A stretch of DNA of 43,624 bases from Microcaldota archaeon (GTDB taxonomy: Archaea; Micrarchaeota; Micrarchaeia; Micrarchaeales; CABMGC01), in contig JAJZJB010000004.1 in the NCBI GenBank assembly GCA_021810375.1, forward strand, positions 1-43,624, read 5' to 3'. This document shows positions 14,707-22,409 of this stretch, one piece after another. Both the position numbers and the translations under genes were made by a program. The notes below the pieces were generated by a model. The model was not told the origin of the DNA. It worked only from the letters and a program-made list of their open reading frames with translations, and made no database searches. The stretch's first letter is position 1. The number at the start of each line of letters is the position of its first letter.

Positions 14707-16212
14707 GAGAAGGCTTCTGCCCTTTGTGCCGCTCTTTATCCCGAAATAGGCTAGCATAGTCGGGGCTATGTCAAGCACAGATGCATGGCCGATATTCAGC
14801 TTGACCGGGCCAGAGTAGCCTATTATACCGTTCCTTATGTGGTCTCCGCTCTTTGCGTGCTCAGGCTTCATGAACAACGTCTTTGGTGAATAGTTGAATA
14901 TGTCCATTGTGTATCCTTTCCTTATCTCTATGAAGAGGTCAGGCGGTATGAATGTCTTTGCACCCCTGTAGTAATCTGCAGCATCCTCAAACCCAGCAAT
15001 CAGCTTCTCTCCGTCCTTGCTCCTGGCTTCACCAAGCTTTCTTTTTATGTCTGAGATGACTTTCCCTCTCTCGGAGTCCTTTACTATGCCGGATGAGAAG
15101 CGCTTATCGTTTATCCATAGTGTGGCGAATGGCCCATTCGATACCTCGGCGAATGCCATTGACTTCTTCATGTCGAAGTCAAAGATATGCAGCCTTGTGT
15201 ACTCTCCCGAGGATGCGTTGGCGAGAAACTTGCCAACAAACCCTGTTGTGACCTTCTTGACCTGATACGGCATCTTGTCATAAGTCTTCCTGAGGCCGCT
15301 TCTCATAAGCTTCTCCCGTAATTCATAGCTTGCCGGAGCGCCTGGCTTCGATGCTGCGCCTATGCTCTTAGCCACAGATTCCTTCAAGACAAGGAAGCCG
15401 TTCTCTATAAGCCATCCGTTTAATAGGAATTTCTCCCTCATGGGCTGCGCGCCGTGGTCTGAGACGATAACCATAAGCGCATTCTCCTTCCTCGCCCTTT
15501 CCTCTATGTATGCGATGAACTTCGCTATCTCTGCATAGACCGGCAGTATGTAGTCCCATTTTTCCCTTGTGCCGAGCGTAAAATGCTGTATCCTGTCCGT
15601 CTCGGTGAAGCAGACATAGACAAAGTCGTAATCGTTCTCCTCGATCATCTCCTTTGCCATCCCGCTCCTATTTGCGACGCTTTTAACGTAGGCCTGAGAC
15701 GCTGCGGAATTGCTTATCTTCCCCTCTGCCATTCCCTTCTCTATTTCAGGTTCACCGTCAAAACCATGCTTTGACATCAGCTTCCTCAGCCTCTCGCTGT
15801 TTGCGCGTGACCTGAGTGGAAAGCCGCTTATAAAGTCTATATTTCCGAATTCAGGCAAGGTAATGTTAGTCGCAGGGGTTATGACCAGGGATTTCAAGCC
15901 CCGGTCGGCAAATGCCTTCCAGAAAGGGGGATGGGCGTTAGAATTATAGTATACTACATCCTTTACATAGTCCTTCTTTATGACGAAAAAGTCAGGGGTT
16001 CCGTGTTCAGCAGGGCTCAGTCCGGTGTATATGGTGGGCCAGGCAGATCCGGTCATAGGGGGCAGGGTTGACTCCAGATTTCCTATCTGGCCACGCAGCA
16101 GCAGCTTGCTGAAAGGCTCCATGCCTTTCTTGTCCTTTAGTTCTTCAAGCAGCCAGAGCGGAGCTGCGTCTATCCCTATAAGGTAAAGCTTCTTTCTTGT
16201 TGACCTTGCCAT
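14698..16212 (-). CDS. Alkaline-phosphatase-superfamily phosphodiesterase
   Basis: A 504-residue protein of the type I phosphodiesterase/nucleotide pyrophosphatase group (COG3379-like). Metal and nucleophile motifs are visible: GIDAAP (Asp15), PPMTGSAWPTIYTG with probable nucleophile Thr54, FTETDRIQH and VSDHGAQP. No signal peptide is apparent, so it is probably cytoplasmic. It is the last gene of the CysDN-like operon, one nucleotide after the CysN-like gene. A role in cleaving or transferring sulfated or phosphorylated nucleotides is suggested by context only; this superfamily also includes sulfatases and phosphoglycerol transferases. Confidence 0.85.
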   Translation of the reverse strand: MARSTRKKLYLIGIDAAPLWLLEELKDKKGMEPFSKLLLRGQIGNLESTLPPMTGSAWPTIYTGLSPAEHGTPDFFVIKKDYVKDVVYYNSNAHPPFWKAFADRGLKSLVITPATNITLPEFGNIDFISGFPLRSRANSERLRKLMSKHGFDGEPEIEKGMAEGKISNSAASQAYVKSVANRSGMAKEMIEENDYDFVYVCFTETDRIQHFTLGTREKWDYILPVYAEIAKFIAYIEERARKENALMVIVSDHGAQPMREKFLLNGWLIENGFLVLKESVAKSIGAASKPGAPASYELREKLMRSGLRKTYDKMPYQVKKVTTGFVGKFLANASSGEYTRLHIFDFDMKKSMAFAEVSNGPFATLWINDKRFSSGIVKDSERGKVISDIKRKLGEARSKDGEKLIAGFEDAADYYRGAKTFIPPDLFIEIRKGYTMDIFNYSPKTLFMKPEHAKSGDHIRNGIIGYSGPVKLNIGHASVLDIAPTMLAYFGIKSGTKGRSLLSL

Positions 16213-16213
16213 G

Positions 16214-17437
16214 CTATTCCTTTATAATGCCTATTCCTGCAAACTCCCTGTTGCTGTAAAGCACAAATCTTCCAAGCTCCATTGTCTTCGAGAACGGTTC
16301 TGCGGCGATGCTTTCTCCTAGGGAGAGCCTGACATTAGCCGCATTCAGCGTTTTTATCTTCTTGCTCCTTTCAGTCTTTCCTGTAACCACATCGACAGCA
16401 GCGAGTACGTCTATCTTTGCAGGGATTTCTATGCCATTGAATCTTATTGTGGTATTCCCGCCTATCACCGATGTGAAGAAGACAAGCGCATCGATATCGT
16501 CTGTTGCAGTGAGGTTGTCATTTTCGCTGCAAAGAATGTGGCCTCTCGCGTCTTCTGTTATCTTTTTGTCCAGTGTAATTGCAATATTCTCATTCGTCTT
16601 GGCAGACCTTGCCTTAGCCCCTTTTACAAACAGCGCTTTTACCCTATAGTGCGCGTTCCCGGGGACGAGCTTTACTTTTTCATTTGTCCTTACTGTACCG
16701 CAGATTACCTTTCCAATAAGCGTTTTCTCCTTTTTGTCAGGCAGCTCTCCCTGCATGACTATTCTCAGCTTGTTTCTTTCCCTTTCTGTTGAAGATCCCT
16801 TTGCAAACCTGTACATGGTATCGAGAAGGCTTCCTCCCAGATACCACTTGATGCTGCTGGTCTTTTCCACAAGGTTCTCTGTGTTGTATGCAGAAATAGG
16901 GATGAAGTCAAGATCTTCATTGCCAAAGCCTATTCTCTCAAGGAATTCCGAGAGTTCACTCTTTATCTCCTTGAACCTCTTCTCGTTGTATTTGACGGTG
17001 TCCATCTTGTTTACAGCTACGACGATCTTCTTTATCCCCATCATCTTCGCAAGGAAGAGATGCCTTTTTGTCTGATCCTTTATGCCCTCGTCGGGCTTCG
17101 CCGAGACGAGGAGGAGTGCGAAGTCTGCATATGATGCACCGCTCATCATGTTCTTTATCAACTCCTCGTGGCCCGGAACGTCTATGAATTCAAAAGCCGC
17201 ATCCTTGTACTTTATCTGCGCCCTTGTGGTATCTATGGTCATCTCGTTTTCCCGTTCCTCCTGGAAGCTGTCGAGTATGTAACCGGGCTCAAATTGCCTG
17301 CCGAGCTGCCTGCTTGTCTTGCGTGCCTCGTTTATCCTCTGCTCAGTGACAGATCTGGTTGCTATGAGAAGGCTTCCCAGCAGTGTTGACTTGCCATGGT
17401 CCTTGTGGCCCAATAAGGTTACCTTGTTTATCATCAT
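16214..17437 (-). CDS. cysN: CysN-like GTPase (sulfate adenylyltransferase large subunit)
   Basis: A 407-residue translation-factor-type GTPase. G1 GHKDHGKS is at 10-17, EMTIDTT (switch I) near 65-71, G3 DVPGHE at 86-91, and G4 NKMD at 143-146, followed by two beta-barrel domains. It is shorter than EF1A. The neighbouring CysD identifies it as CysN, which uses GTP hydrolysis to drive formation of adenylyl sulfate (APS) from ATP and sulfate. There is no C-terminal APS-kinase (CysC) domain. ATGs at 17437 and 17434 are both possible. Confidence 0.82.
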   Translation of the reverse strand: MMINKVTLLGHKDHGKSTLLGSLLIATRSVTEQRINEARKTSRQLGRQFEPGYILDSFQEERENEMTIDTTRAQIKYKDAAFEFIDVPGHEELIKNMMSGASYADFALLLVSAKPDEGIKDQTKRHLFLAKMMGIKKIVVAVNKMDTVKYNEKRFKEIKSELSEFLERIGFGNEDLDFIPISAYNTENLVEKTSSIKWYLGGSLLDTMYRFAKGSSTERERNKLRIVMQGELPDKKEKTLIGKVICGTVRTNEKVKLVPGNAHYRVKALFVKGAKARSAKTNENIAITLDKKITEDARGHILCSENDNLTATDDIDALVFFTSVIGGNTTIRFNGIEIPAKIDVLAAVDVVTGKTERSKKIKTLNAANVRLSLGESIAAEPFSKTMELGRFVLYSNREFAGIGIIKE

Positions 17438-17446
17438 GAAATCCGC

Positions 17447-18235
17447 TCACATGTAGCCCAGCGACCTTAAGCGCTCCATCACATAGGCTTTTTCCTTGTC
17501 CTGGTCACGTCCAGCCCTCTCTTCCGTTTCTGTTGTCTCCAACTCGCTTATTATGTCGTCGATAGACTTTGCGCTTGATCTTACCTTTGACGTGCAGTGG
17601 GTGCATCCAAGGCTTCTGTACCTGTACCCGTTTCTTGAGTAGTATAACGGGTTTATTGGCACTTTCTCTTTCTTTATATAAGACCAGATATCTATCTCAT
17701 TGAAGTCGAGCAGCGGGTGAACCCTTACATGACCTTTCGTGTCCCCTTTTGAGGCATAGTCGTCCCACATCTCCGCGCGCTGGTTCTTGTAGTCCCACTT
17801 GAAGTCGGTATCCCGCGGTGAGACATACCTCTCCTTTGCCCTTATCCCGTGCTCGTCCCTCCTTATCGAGACTATTAAGGCATCGAAGCCGCGCTCTGCC
17901 ATGAGTTTCTTTAGTGCAACCGTCTTGTTTTCTCCGCAGCAGGCGAAACCAGACATCTCCGGCTTTATCTGGCTCTTTGCGACGATAAGGTCAAGATTCC
18001 ATTTCTTGGCAAGGTATTCCCTGAATGCGTATGTTTCAGGAAAGTCAATCCCGTTGTCGATATGGATTACTGGGAAAGGAACCTTGCCCAGGAACGCTTT
18101 TCTGGCTAACGCAAGCATTGTAGTGCTGTCCTTTCCCATGCTCCAGAGCGCTGCCACATTCTTGAACTTGGACTTAGCCTCGCGCATTATGAATATGCTC
18201 CTCTCTTCCAACTCGTTTAGGTCTTGCTTTATCAT
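17447..18235 (-). CDS. cysD: CysD-like ATP sulfurylase subunit with CC...CxxC cysteines
   Basis: A 262-residue PAPS-reductase/CysD superfamily protein. PP-loop SMGKDS is at 32-37, RRDEHGIRAKERYVSPRD at 125-142, NQRAEMW at 151-157, and the C-terminus has the CysD pattern TTETEERAGRDQD. These features favour sulfate adenylyltransferase small subunit, which binds ATP and makes APS with CysN. Oddly, it also has CC at 99-100 and GCTHCT at 210-215, the cysteine arrangement that binds [4Fe-4S] in assimilatory APS reductases and that CysD normally lacks. It could therefore be an iron-sulfur CysD or a related enzyme. Confidence 0.85.
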   Translation of the reverse strand: MIKQDLNELEERSIFIMREAKSKFKNVAALWSMGKDSTTMLALARKAFLGKVPFPVIHIDNGIDFPETYAFREYLAKKWNLDLIVAKSQIKPEMSGFACCGENKTVALKKLMAERGFDALIVSIRRDEHGIRAKERYVSPRDTDFKWDYKNQRAEMWDDYASKGDTKGHVRVHPLLDFNEIDIWSYIKKEKVPINPLYYSRNGYRYRSLGCTHCTSKVRSSAKSIDDIISELETTETEERAGRDQDKEKAYVMERLRSLGYM

Positions 18236-18239
18236 GCTC

Positions 18240-18527
18240 TCACTTGTTTATGTTCAACAGGCCCTTGAGAAATATTGTAGTGCCTTCAACCTTCCTGCCC
18301 TTCTCCATGAATACAGGCACCCTTGCCAGCTCTTTGCCTTTTGCGTCGTACAACCCGGCATACGCCTTTCTCAAGTCGTCCTTGTTGGCCAGCTTTCCCT
18401 TTGCAAATACAACATTATAGTATTTTGCCCTGCTTCTCTTCAGCATCAGGCCAAAGCTCTTCCAGTTCTTCTCTGTTGGTTCTTTCCATAGCTTACCTGA
18501 CATCTCTTCAAGTTTATCTTTTACCAT
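18240..18527 (-). CDS. Hypothetical 95-aa protein of the sulfur operon
   Basis: A 95-residue basic protein that I do not recognise. It is soluble, with no membrane segment, no cysteine and no obvious enzyme motif. A helical N-terminal half (KDKLEEMSGKLWKEPTEK) is followed by a probable beta-rich half (KYYNVVFAKGKL, KELARVPVFMEKGRKVEGTT). It lies between the RHH regulator (10 nt upstream) and CysD (4 nt downstream), with a GTGAT ribosome binding site, so it should be made with them. It may be a CysD/N partner or a sensor for the regulator (inference). Confidence 0.75.
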   Translation of the reverse strand: MVKDKLEEMSGKLWKEPTEKNWKSFGLMLKRSRAKYYNVVFAKGKLANKDDLRKAYAGLYDAKGKELARVPVFMEKGRKVEGTTIFLKGLLNINK

Positions 18528-18536
18528 CAGATCACT

Positions 18537-18752
18537 TCAAGCATAACCCAATGCCTTGAGCTTCTCTATGACACTGCCCTTCTCCCCCCTCTTGTTGCTA
18601 TCCAGTTCTGCCATTGTCTCCCTGAGCACATATGTGACGTAGTCCGATACAGACGAGAAGCCGGTAGGCTCGATTTTCTTTTTTATCTTGTCGAATAGGG
18701 GTTGCGGTATTGTTATCGTCGTATATTTTCTCTGTGAGGCTTTTCTATCCAT
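18537..18752 (-). CDS. Ribbon-helix-helix (CopG-type) transcriptional regulator
   Basis: A 71-residue protein with an RHH fold pattern: strand KYTTITIPQPLFDKI followed by two helices around GFSSVSDYVTYVLRETMAEL. Such proteins bind DNA as dimers through the strand. I chose the ATG at 18752; the ATG at 18782 lies upstream of the predicted transcription start and would add an unconvincing leader. An almost perfect 34-bp palindrome begins 8 bp before this start. It is the first gene of the operon that includes the CysD/N-like genes. The C-terminus VIEKLKALGYA resembles the end of the CysD-like protein. Confidence 0.88.
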   Translation of the reverse strand: MDRKASQRKYTTITIPQPLFDKIKKKIEPTGFSSVSDYVTYVLRETMAELDSNKRGEKGSVIEKLKALGYA

Positions 18753-18759
18753 TTCATCA

Positions 18760-18793
18760 CATGTATTGTAATGTAGTAACATTAATATACATG
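18760..18793 (-). promoter_or_regulatory. 34-bp palindromic operator candidate
   Basis: The half-sites CATGTAT-tg-TAATGT and ACATTA-at-ATACATG are separated by AGTA; 26 of 34 positions are symmetric (7 bp outer, 6 bp inner on each side). It lies between the predicted TATA box and the RHH start codon and covers the expected transcription start. An RHH dimer pair bound here would block transcription, so the regulator probably represses its own operon (inference). Confidence 0.7.
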
Positions 18794-18798
18794 ATAAG

Positions 18799-18806
18799 AT
18801 ATATAT
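18799..18806 (-). promoter_or_regulatory. TATA box of the RHH-cysDN operon
   Basis: ATATATAT within minus-strand GGCATATATATCTT is centred about 25 nt before 18777, where transcription would begin inside the palindrome. The element is nearly symmetric and could also fire toward the plus strand. Confidence 0.5.
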
Positions 18807-18982
18807 GCCTTGTGGTGTGTTGAATTTAGTAGTTTAGATGCCAATAAGATTACAAGGCTGGTGTGTTGGGTAAGCGCATATAAGGCATCTGCAGGAGAGG
18901 CGTCACTGACGCAAGGTTGCGGTTTACTATACTCGCTATGTAATAGGGCTTATGCGACGATATAATGAGATATCGCATTGCG
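18807..18982. other. Gap with small repeats, possible structured RNA
   Basis: No gene is visible. GCCTTGT near 18808 and ACAAGGC near 18862 form an inverted repeat, and GGTGTGTTG is repeated after each of them. GCGTC-ACT-GACGC near 18920 is a perfect short hairpin, CGCAT near 18895 can pair with ATGCG near 18955, and GATAT/ATATC flanks 18960-18975. These could be parts of one folded transcript starting from the symmetric TATA element, but no known RNA class was recognised. Confidence 0.25.
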
Positions 18983-20365
18983 CTAGAGCACTCCCTGCTC
19001 CTTAGTGTAAAGGATTATGTCCTTCTCTTTCTTCTGGAATGGATTTGCCCTGTTGCCGTAGATTGCCTTTATGCCCTTCTGGAGCGCCAGTTCGACCAGC
19101 CTCTGCGTTATCACTCCATCGAGTACTATGGCGTATGCTCCCTCCGAGTCCTGCACTTCTACCAACAGTTCCCTGATAGGCACTTCCTTTACGACATTGC
19201 CTGCAGGATCATATATTCTGCTCCTAAGCGTGCCAGAAAGCTCATCAAGCCCGCTCGAGAGCTGCGTGAGTATTACGGATTGCAGGGCAGGCTGTGCCGC
19301 AGGAGAGGCGGAGCCTTCCTTCAGGCTCTGGGGCTCGATTGCAGGTATGCCTTTGTCATCTTCGGAAGATATGGACTTTATTATTGAAGGCGCTGGCTTG
19401 AGGGTACTCTCGCGGGAAGGCTCCTTGAGTTGCGATGGCGGTTTTATGCCGCTGCTATTTGACGGCATTGGCCTTGCCTGTGCAGGCTGCTGGGTCCGCT
19501 GATACGACTGGCCCTGGCGCTGCCGTCTCAGCTCGTCCGAGGCGGCCTGATCCACAGGGGTCTTCGCCCTTAGCGACTTTATTATCTCCTTCCGGGTTAG
19601 GTCTTCCACCTCCTTGCCGTCGGGGGCCTTTGTTACGTAGTCTATCTCGGCAGCATTCATGAGCGACCTTATGATCAGGTCTCCGCCCCTGTCACCATCG
19701 GCGAAGATTGTGGCTTCCTTCTGGTTGCACAGGTCTATTATTGTCTTTGGTATGTTGTTCGTGGCTCCTCCAACCGCTACAGCATTGGTTATATCGTTCC
19801 TAAGCAGGTTGAGCACATCGGCCCTGCCCTCAACTATTATGACTTCGTCGCTCTTGCCAACGTCTGGCCCCGCAGGCAGGTTTTCCGGCCCGTATGACGC
19901 GATCTCGCTTGCCCTGACATCAGACTGCACAAGTTCTGCAATCTCCCTGCTGTCCGGTATCTCCGTATTCAATAGTATCCTTACAAGGTCCTTTGCCCTT
20001 GCAAGTATCTTCCTCCGTTTCTCCGACCTTGTGTCCTCCACCTTCTTTATGGCGAACTGAGCCTCGTACGGGCCAACCCTGTCTACAGCCTCTACGGCCG
20101 CTGCAAGTATGCAGGTCTCTATCCTGTCGAGCGATGCTGGAAGGTAGAGCTTGCCATGGGTCCTGTTGCCCTGGGGCTGAAGCTCTATCTCTATCCTGCC
20201 TATCTTCCCGTTTTTCTGTAATTCCCTTAGGTCTAGCTCGTTTCCGAGAAGCCCTTCTGTTTGGCCGAAGACCGCGCCTATTATGTCAGGCTTGTCCACC
20301 ATGCCGTCTATGGTGAACTCCGACTCTACCATGTATTTTACGATTTCCAGATAAGTTTTTGCCAT
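18983..20365 (-). CDS. dnaG: Archaeal DnaG-like protein (Toprim)
   Basis: A 460-residue archaeal DnaG. FGQTEGLLG at 33-41 and LDLRELQKNGKIGRIE are its N-terminal signature. The Toprim domain has VEGRAD (Glu179) and DGDRGGD (223-229). A Gln/Pro/Ser-rich linker at about residues 285-370 leads to a C-terminal domain ending ALQKGIKAIYGNRANPFQK. Archaeal DnaG is a primase-related protein that is also a stable subunit of the RNA exosome. The start overlaps nothing and directly follows the stop of the small Toprim gene, so the two are coupled. Confidence 0.95.
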   Translation of the reverse strand: MAKTYLEIVKYMVESEFTIDGMVDKPDIIGAVFGQTEGLLGNELDLRELQKNGKIGRIEIELQPQGNRTHGKLYLPASLDRIETCILAAAVEAVDRVGPYEAQFAIKKVEDTRSEKRRKILARAKDLVRILLNTEIPDSREIAELVQSDVRASEIASYGPENLPAGPDVGKSDEVIIVEGRADVLNLLRNDITNAVAVGGATNNIPKTIIDLCNQKEATIFADGDRGGDLIIRSLMNAAEIDYVTKAPDGKEVEDLTRKEIIKSLRAKTPVDQAASDELRRQRQGQSYQRTQQPAQARPMPSNSSGIKPPSQLKEPSRESTLKPAPSIIKSISSEDDKGIPAIEPQSLKEGSASPAAQPALQSVILTQLSSGLDELSGTLRSRIYDPAGNVVKEVPIRELLVEVQDSEGAYAIVLDGVITQRLVELALQKGIKAIYGNRANPFQKKEKDIILYTKEQGVL

Positions 20366-20740
20366 TTATACCACTTCTATAATTTCTTTTGCTGGGCCGC
20401 AGATCTGCTCCACGGACTTAGCATTTAGCATTCTCAGTATTGATTTAGGAAGGTCCATGTTTATCGCATAGCCTTTGTATTCGGACAGGAGCCTTGAGAT
20501 GAGCTTGGTTGCTTTCTCCTCGCCGCCCTTGTCCATGTCCATCGCTATGTAAACTGTTTTCCTGTGATCCGGGACCACATTGCCCTTCTCTACAGACGTA
20601 TAGGTTATCGAATCGATGCCGAGCTCGCCCAGTGCCTTCTTGTCATGCTTGCCTTCCACTATGACCGTCCCGTCCGCCAGGAAACCCAGCATCTTGAGCA
20701 GCCTTGCGCGAGCGCTCTCTTCTCTAACCTGCTTCCGCAC
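20366..20740 (-). CDS. Small Toprim-domain protein
   Basis: A 124-residue protein consisting almost entirely of a Toprim domain: VIVEGKHD (Glu29) and AMDMDKGGEE (Asp68, Asp70). This fits the small primase-like/RNase M5-like proteins of archaea (COG1658 type), whose nuclease or strand-passing chemistry needs Mg at these acids. The start is GTG at 20740. The gene is immediately upstream of dnaG (adjacent, no gap), giving two Toprim proteins in one transcript. Substrate unknown. Confidence 0.85.
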   Translation of the reverse strand: MRKQVREESARARLLKMLGFLADGTVIVEGKHDKKALGELGIDSITYTSVEKGNVVPDHRKTVYIAMDMDKGGEEKATKLISRLLSEYKGYAINMDLPKSILRMLNAKSVEQICGPAKEIIEVV

Positions 20741-20980
20741 AGTATCAACTTAGGATAAGCTGCATCTAAACTAATCTTTCCTTGGCCCTTTCTTCTATGC
20801 CGAGCTTTAATACACAAATGAGCATAATCCTACCTCTTATACTAGCTGAAATGCGACTTTATCCTAATGCTTTTATGCATGCAAAGGTTAATAAATATTA
20901 TATCGTACCCGACGACAAGCGATTTCCTGGGCAGGATTTGCTTTATATTACTGCTGTGCTTATGCATATCTGGCGGCTTT

Positions 20981-21433
20981 ATGCACAGGTATGTCAAGGG
21001 TGCCAGGAGCGAGAGGGAGCTTCTGAACACGTTTTATGAACTGGGCTATTCGGTTATACGCTCTGCGGGCAGCGGAGTCAATGCCCTTGGGCCGGACATA
21101 ATAGCGCTAAGGGATAGGCAGGCAATATGCATCGAGTGCAAGGCCTGGGACCGCGGGAGCCTGAGCCTTGACCCGGATCAGTTCCTGAAGCTTCTTGAAT
21201 GGGAGAGGAATACTTCTTTTCCAACGTTTGTTGCATGGCGCATGAACGGAAAGGGCTGGTATTTCGTCAAGCTTGGCGAATTTAAGAAGAATGAGAAGAA
21301 TTACACCGTGACCATGAGGAAAACACTTGAGATAAACAGGCGCCTTGAGGCAGTGCTCGGCGCAACTGCCGGTGGGGCAACAAGTGCGCAAGGCCTGCCA
21401 GTAGCTCCAGTAGGCACGCTGAGCCAGGCATGA
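20981..21433 (+). CDS. hjc: Holliday junction resolvase Hjc
   Basis: A 150-residue protein. The archaeal Hjc nuclease core is clear: GARSERELLNTFYELGY (catalytic Glu), GVNALGPDIIAL (catalytic Asp) and AICIECKAW (E-x-K), then PTFVAWRMNGKGWYFVKLGE. It cuts four-way DNA junctions in recombination. ATG 20981 gives the normal Hjc N-terminus; upstream in-frame sequence encodes a spurious hydrophobic stretch. The last 25 residues (Gly/Ala/Pro-rich) exceed the usual length. CTTTATATTA at 20941 is a possible TATA box, giving a short leader. Confidence 0.93.
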   Translation: MHRYVKGARSERELLNTFYELGYSVIRSAGSGVNALGPDIIALRDRQAICIECKAWDRGSLSLDPDQFLKLLEWERNTSFPTFVAWRMNGKGWYFVKLGEFKKNEKNYTVTMRKTLEINRRLEAVLGATAGGATSAQGLPVAPVGTLSQA

Positions 21434-21495
21434 GTGGCTGCTTTCGCGTTTAGATAGCTTTTTATGCATCATTGGGCATTTCTTTATGTGATCTT

Positions 21496-21780
21496 ATGTC
21501 ATTCGGACTGGGTTCGGGCATAGTCTCTGCCTTATTGCTCCTGATAGGCATAGTGCTAGTCGTATTTATTGTATTCAAGCTAGGCAAGTTCATCCTTGGC
21601 CTTATAGTCAATATAATACTTGGATTCATAGCAATACTGCTTCTTAATTCCATCTTTGGCCTGGGCATACCATGGAACTGGCTGGTCATAGTAATAACGG
21701 CAATATTGGGCCTTCCCGGAGTGCTACTTATAGTGATACTTAAGTTCCTTGGAGTAGTGCTGTTCGGCATGCCTGTCTGA
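21496..21780 (+). CDS. BofA-like small membrane protein
   Basis: A 94-residue, very hydrophobic protein with about three membrane segments. Its C-terminal part (IFGLGIPWNWLVIVITAIL, then GLPGVLLIVILKFLG) matches the pattern of the BofA family (pro-sigma-K processing inhibitor homologs), which is common in archaea without sporulation. The ATG at 21496 has GTGAT 4 nt upstream, so the start eight codons earlier is not needed. Role in archaea unknown. It ends at the stop of the convergent secreted-protein gene. Confidence 0.8.
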   Translation: MSFGLGSGIVSALLLLIGIVLVVFIVFKLGKFILGLIVNIILGFIAILLLNSIFGLGIPWNWLVIVITAILGLPGVLLIVILKFLGVVLFGMPV

Positions 21781-22380
21781 TCATCCGAACTCTGCTGCGA
21801 TAGGGCAGCTTGCGAAGTAATTGCCATTCGCACTGAGGTATAGGTGGCTCTGCGTTATCTTGGTAGAATTATGGGTGCTGTAGTTTATGAGGATCGCAGG
21901 CTCGCTGTTGGCTATTTCTATGCACGAGCTCGCGTTGACCGTCTTGAAGCTTGCAGAGGCTCCAAGGCCCGTCGGCGAGTATTGGCATTTGGTCTGGTTG
22001 ATCAGCAGGAAGTCTATGGTACTCGCCTGCCTGGTCCTTCCGAGGATCTCGAGAAGCGTGGTGTAGCACGGAACCTCCGCGGAGAACTGCGTCTGATTTA
22101 AGTATGTGACTGCAAGCGCCACGCGCGGAGACGACTGGAATCCGGTCTTGAATGTTGAGAACGAGACTCCAGTAACTGCAGGCACAGCGTAATAGAACAG
22201 TATTGCAGCTACCGCTATAACAATTATGACTGCCAGAGCAAGCAGGTATGTTGAAATTGGCTGTTTCTCCTGTGCATCAACCTTGTGCTCCTTGACTGCC
22301 TTGGTTGCCTGCGCATGCTGGGCCTGCCTTGGCGCCTTCGCCGGGGCTTGCTGCTTCTTAGTGTCTTTCTGTTCTGCCAT
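21781..22380 (-). CDS. Single-pass membrane protein with extracellular domain
   Basis: A 199-residue unrecognised protein. Residues 1-42 are hydrophilic, rich in Lys, Gln and Ala; 43-70 form one membrane helix (TYLLALAVIIVIAVAAIL); the remainder is a Ser/Thr-rich outer domain with four Cys and several N-x-S/T sequons. It follows the 716-aa membrane protein by 29 bp on the same strand and may work with it at the cell surface. The 201-aa protein at 37587 has a similar layout (Cys-containing outer domain, similar length). Confidence 0.8.
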   Translation of the reverse strand: MAEQKDTKKQQAPAKAPRQAQHAQATKAVKEHKVDAQEKQPISTYLLALAVIIVIAVAAILFYYAVPAVTGVSFSTFKTGFQSSPRVALAVTYLNQTQFSAEVPCYTTLLEILGRTRQASTIDFLLINQTKCQYSPTGLGASASFKTVNASSCIEIANSEPAILINYSTHNSTKITQSHLYLSANGNYFASCPIAAEFG

Positions 22381-22409
22381 GATTACCAGTTATATTTCGG
22401 CACAAGGGC

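Noticed and set aside
18447-18477. Idea that the PAPS-reductase-like gene is a simple CysH
   Set aside because: The long CysD-specific segments (RRDE...RAKER, NQRAEMW, ERAGRDQD) and the adjacent CysN-like GTPase favour CysD, despite its APS-reductase-type cysteines.
18753-18782. Ten-residue N-terminal extension of the RHH protein from ATG 18782
   Set aside because: It would be encoded upstream of the predicted transcription start and within the palindrome; the RHH fold begins properly from ATG 18752.
20867-20980. Hydrophobic N-terminal extension of Hjc
   Set aside because: Hjc is a soluble nuclease, and the region holds the probable TATA box.
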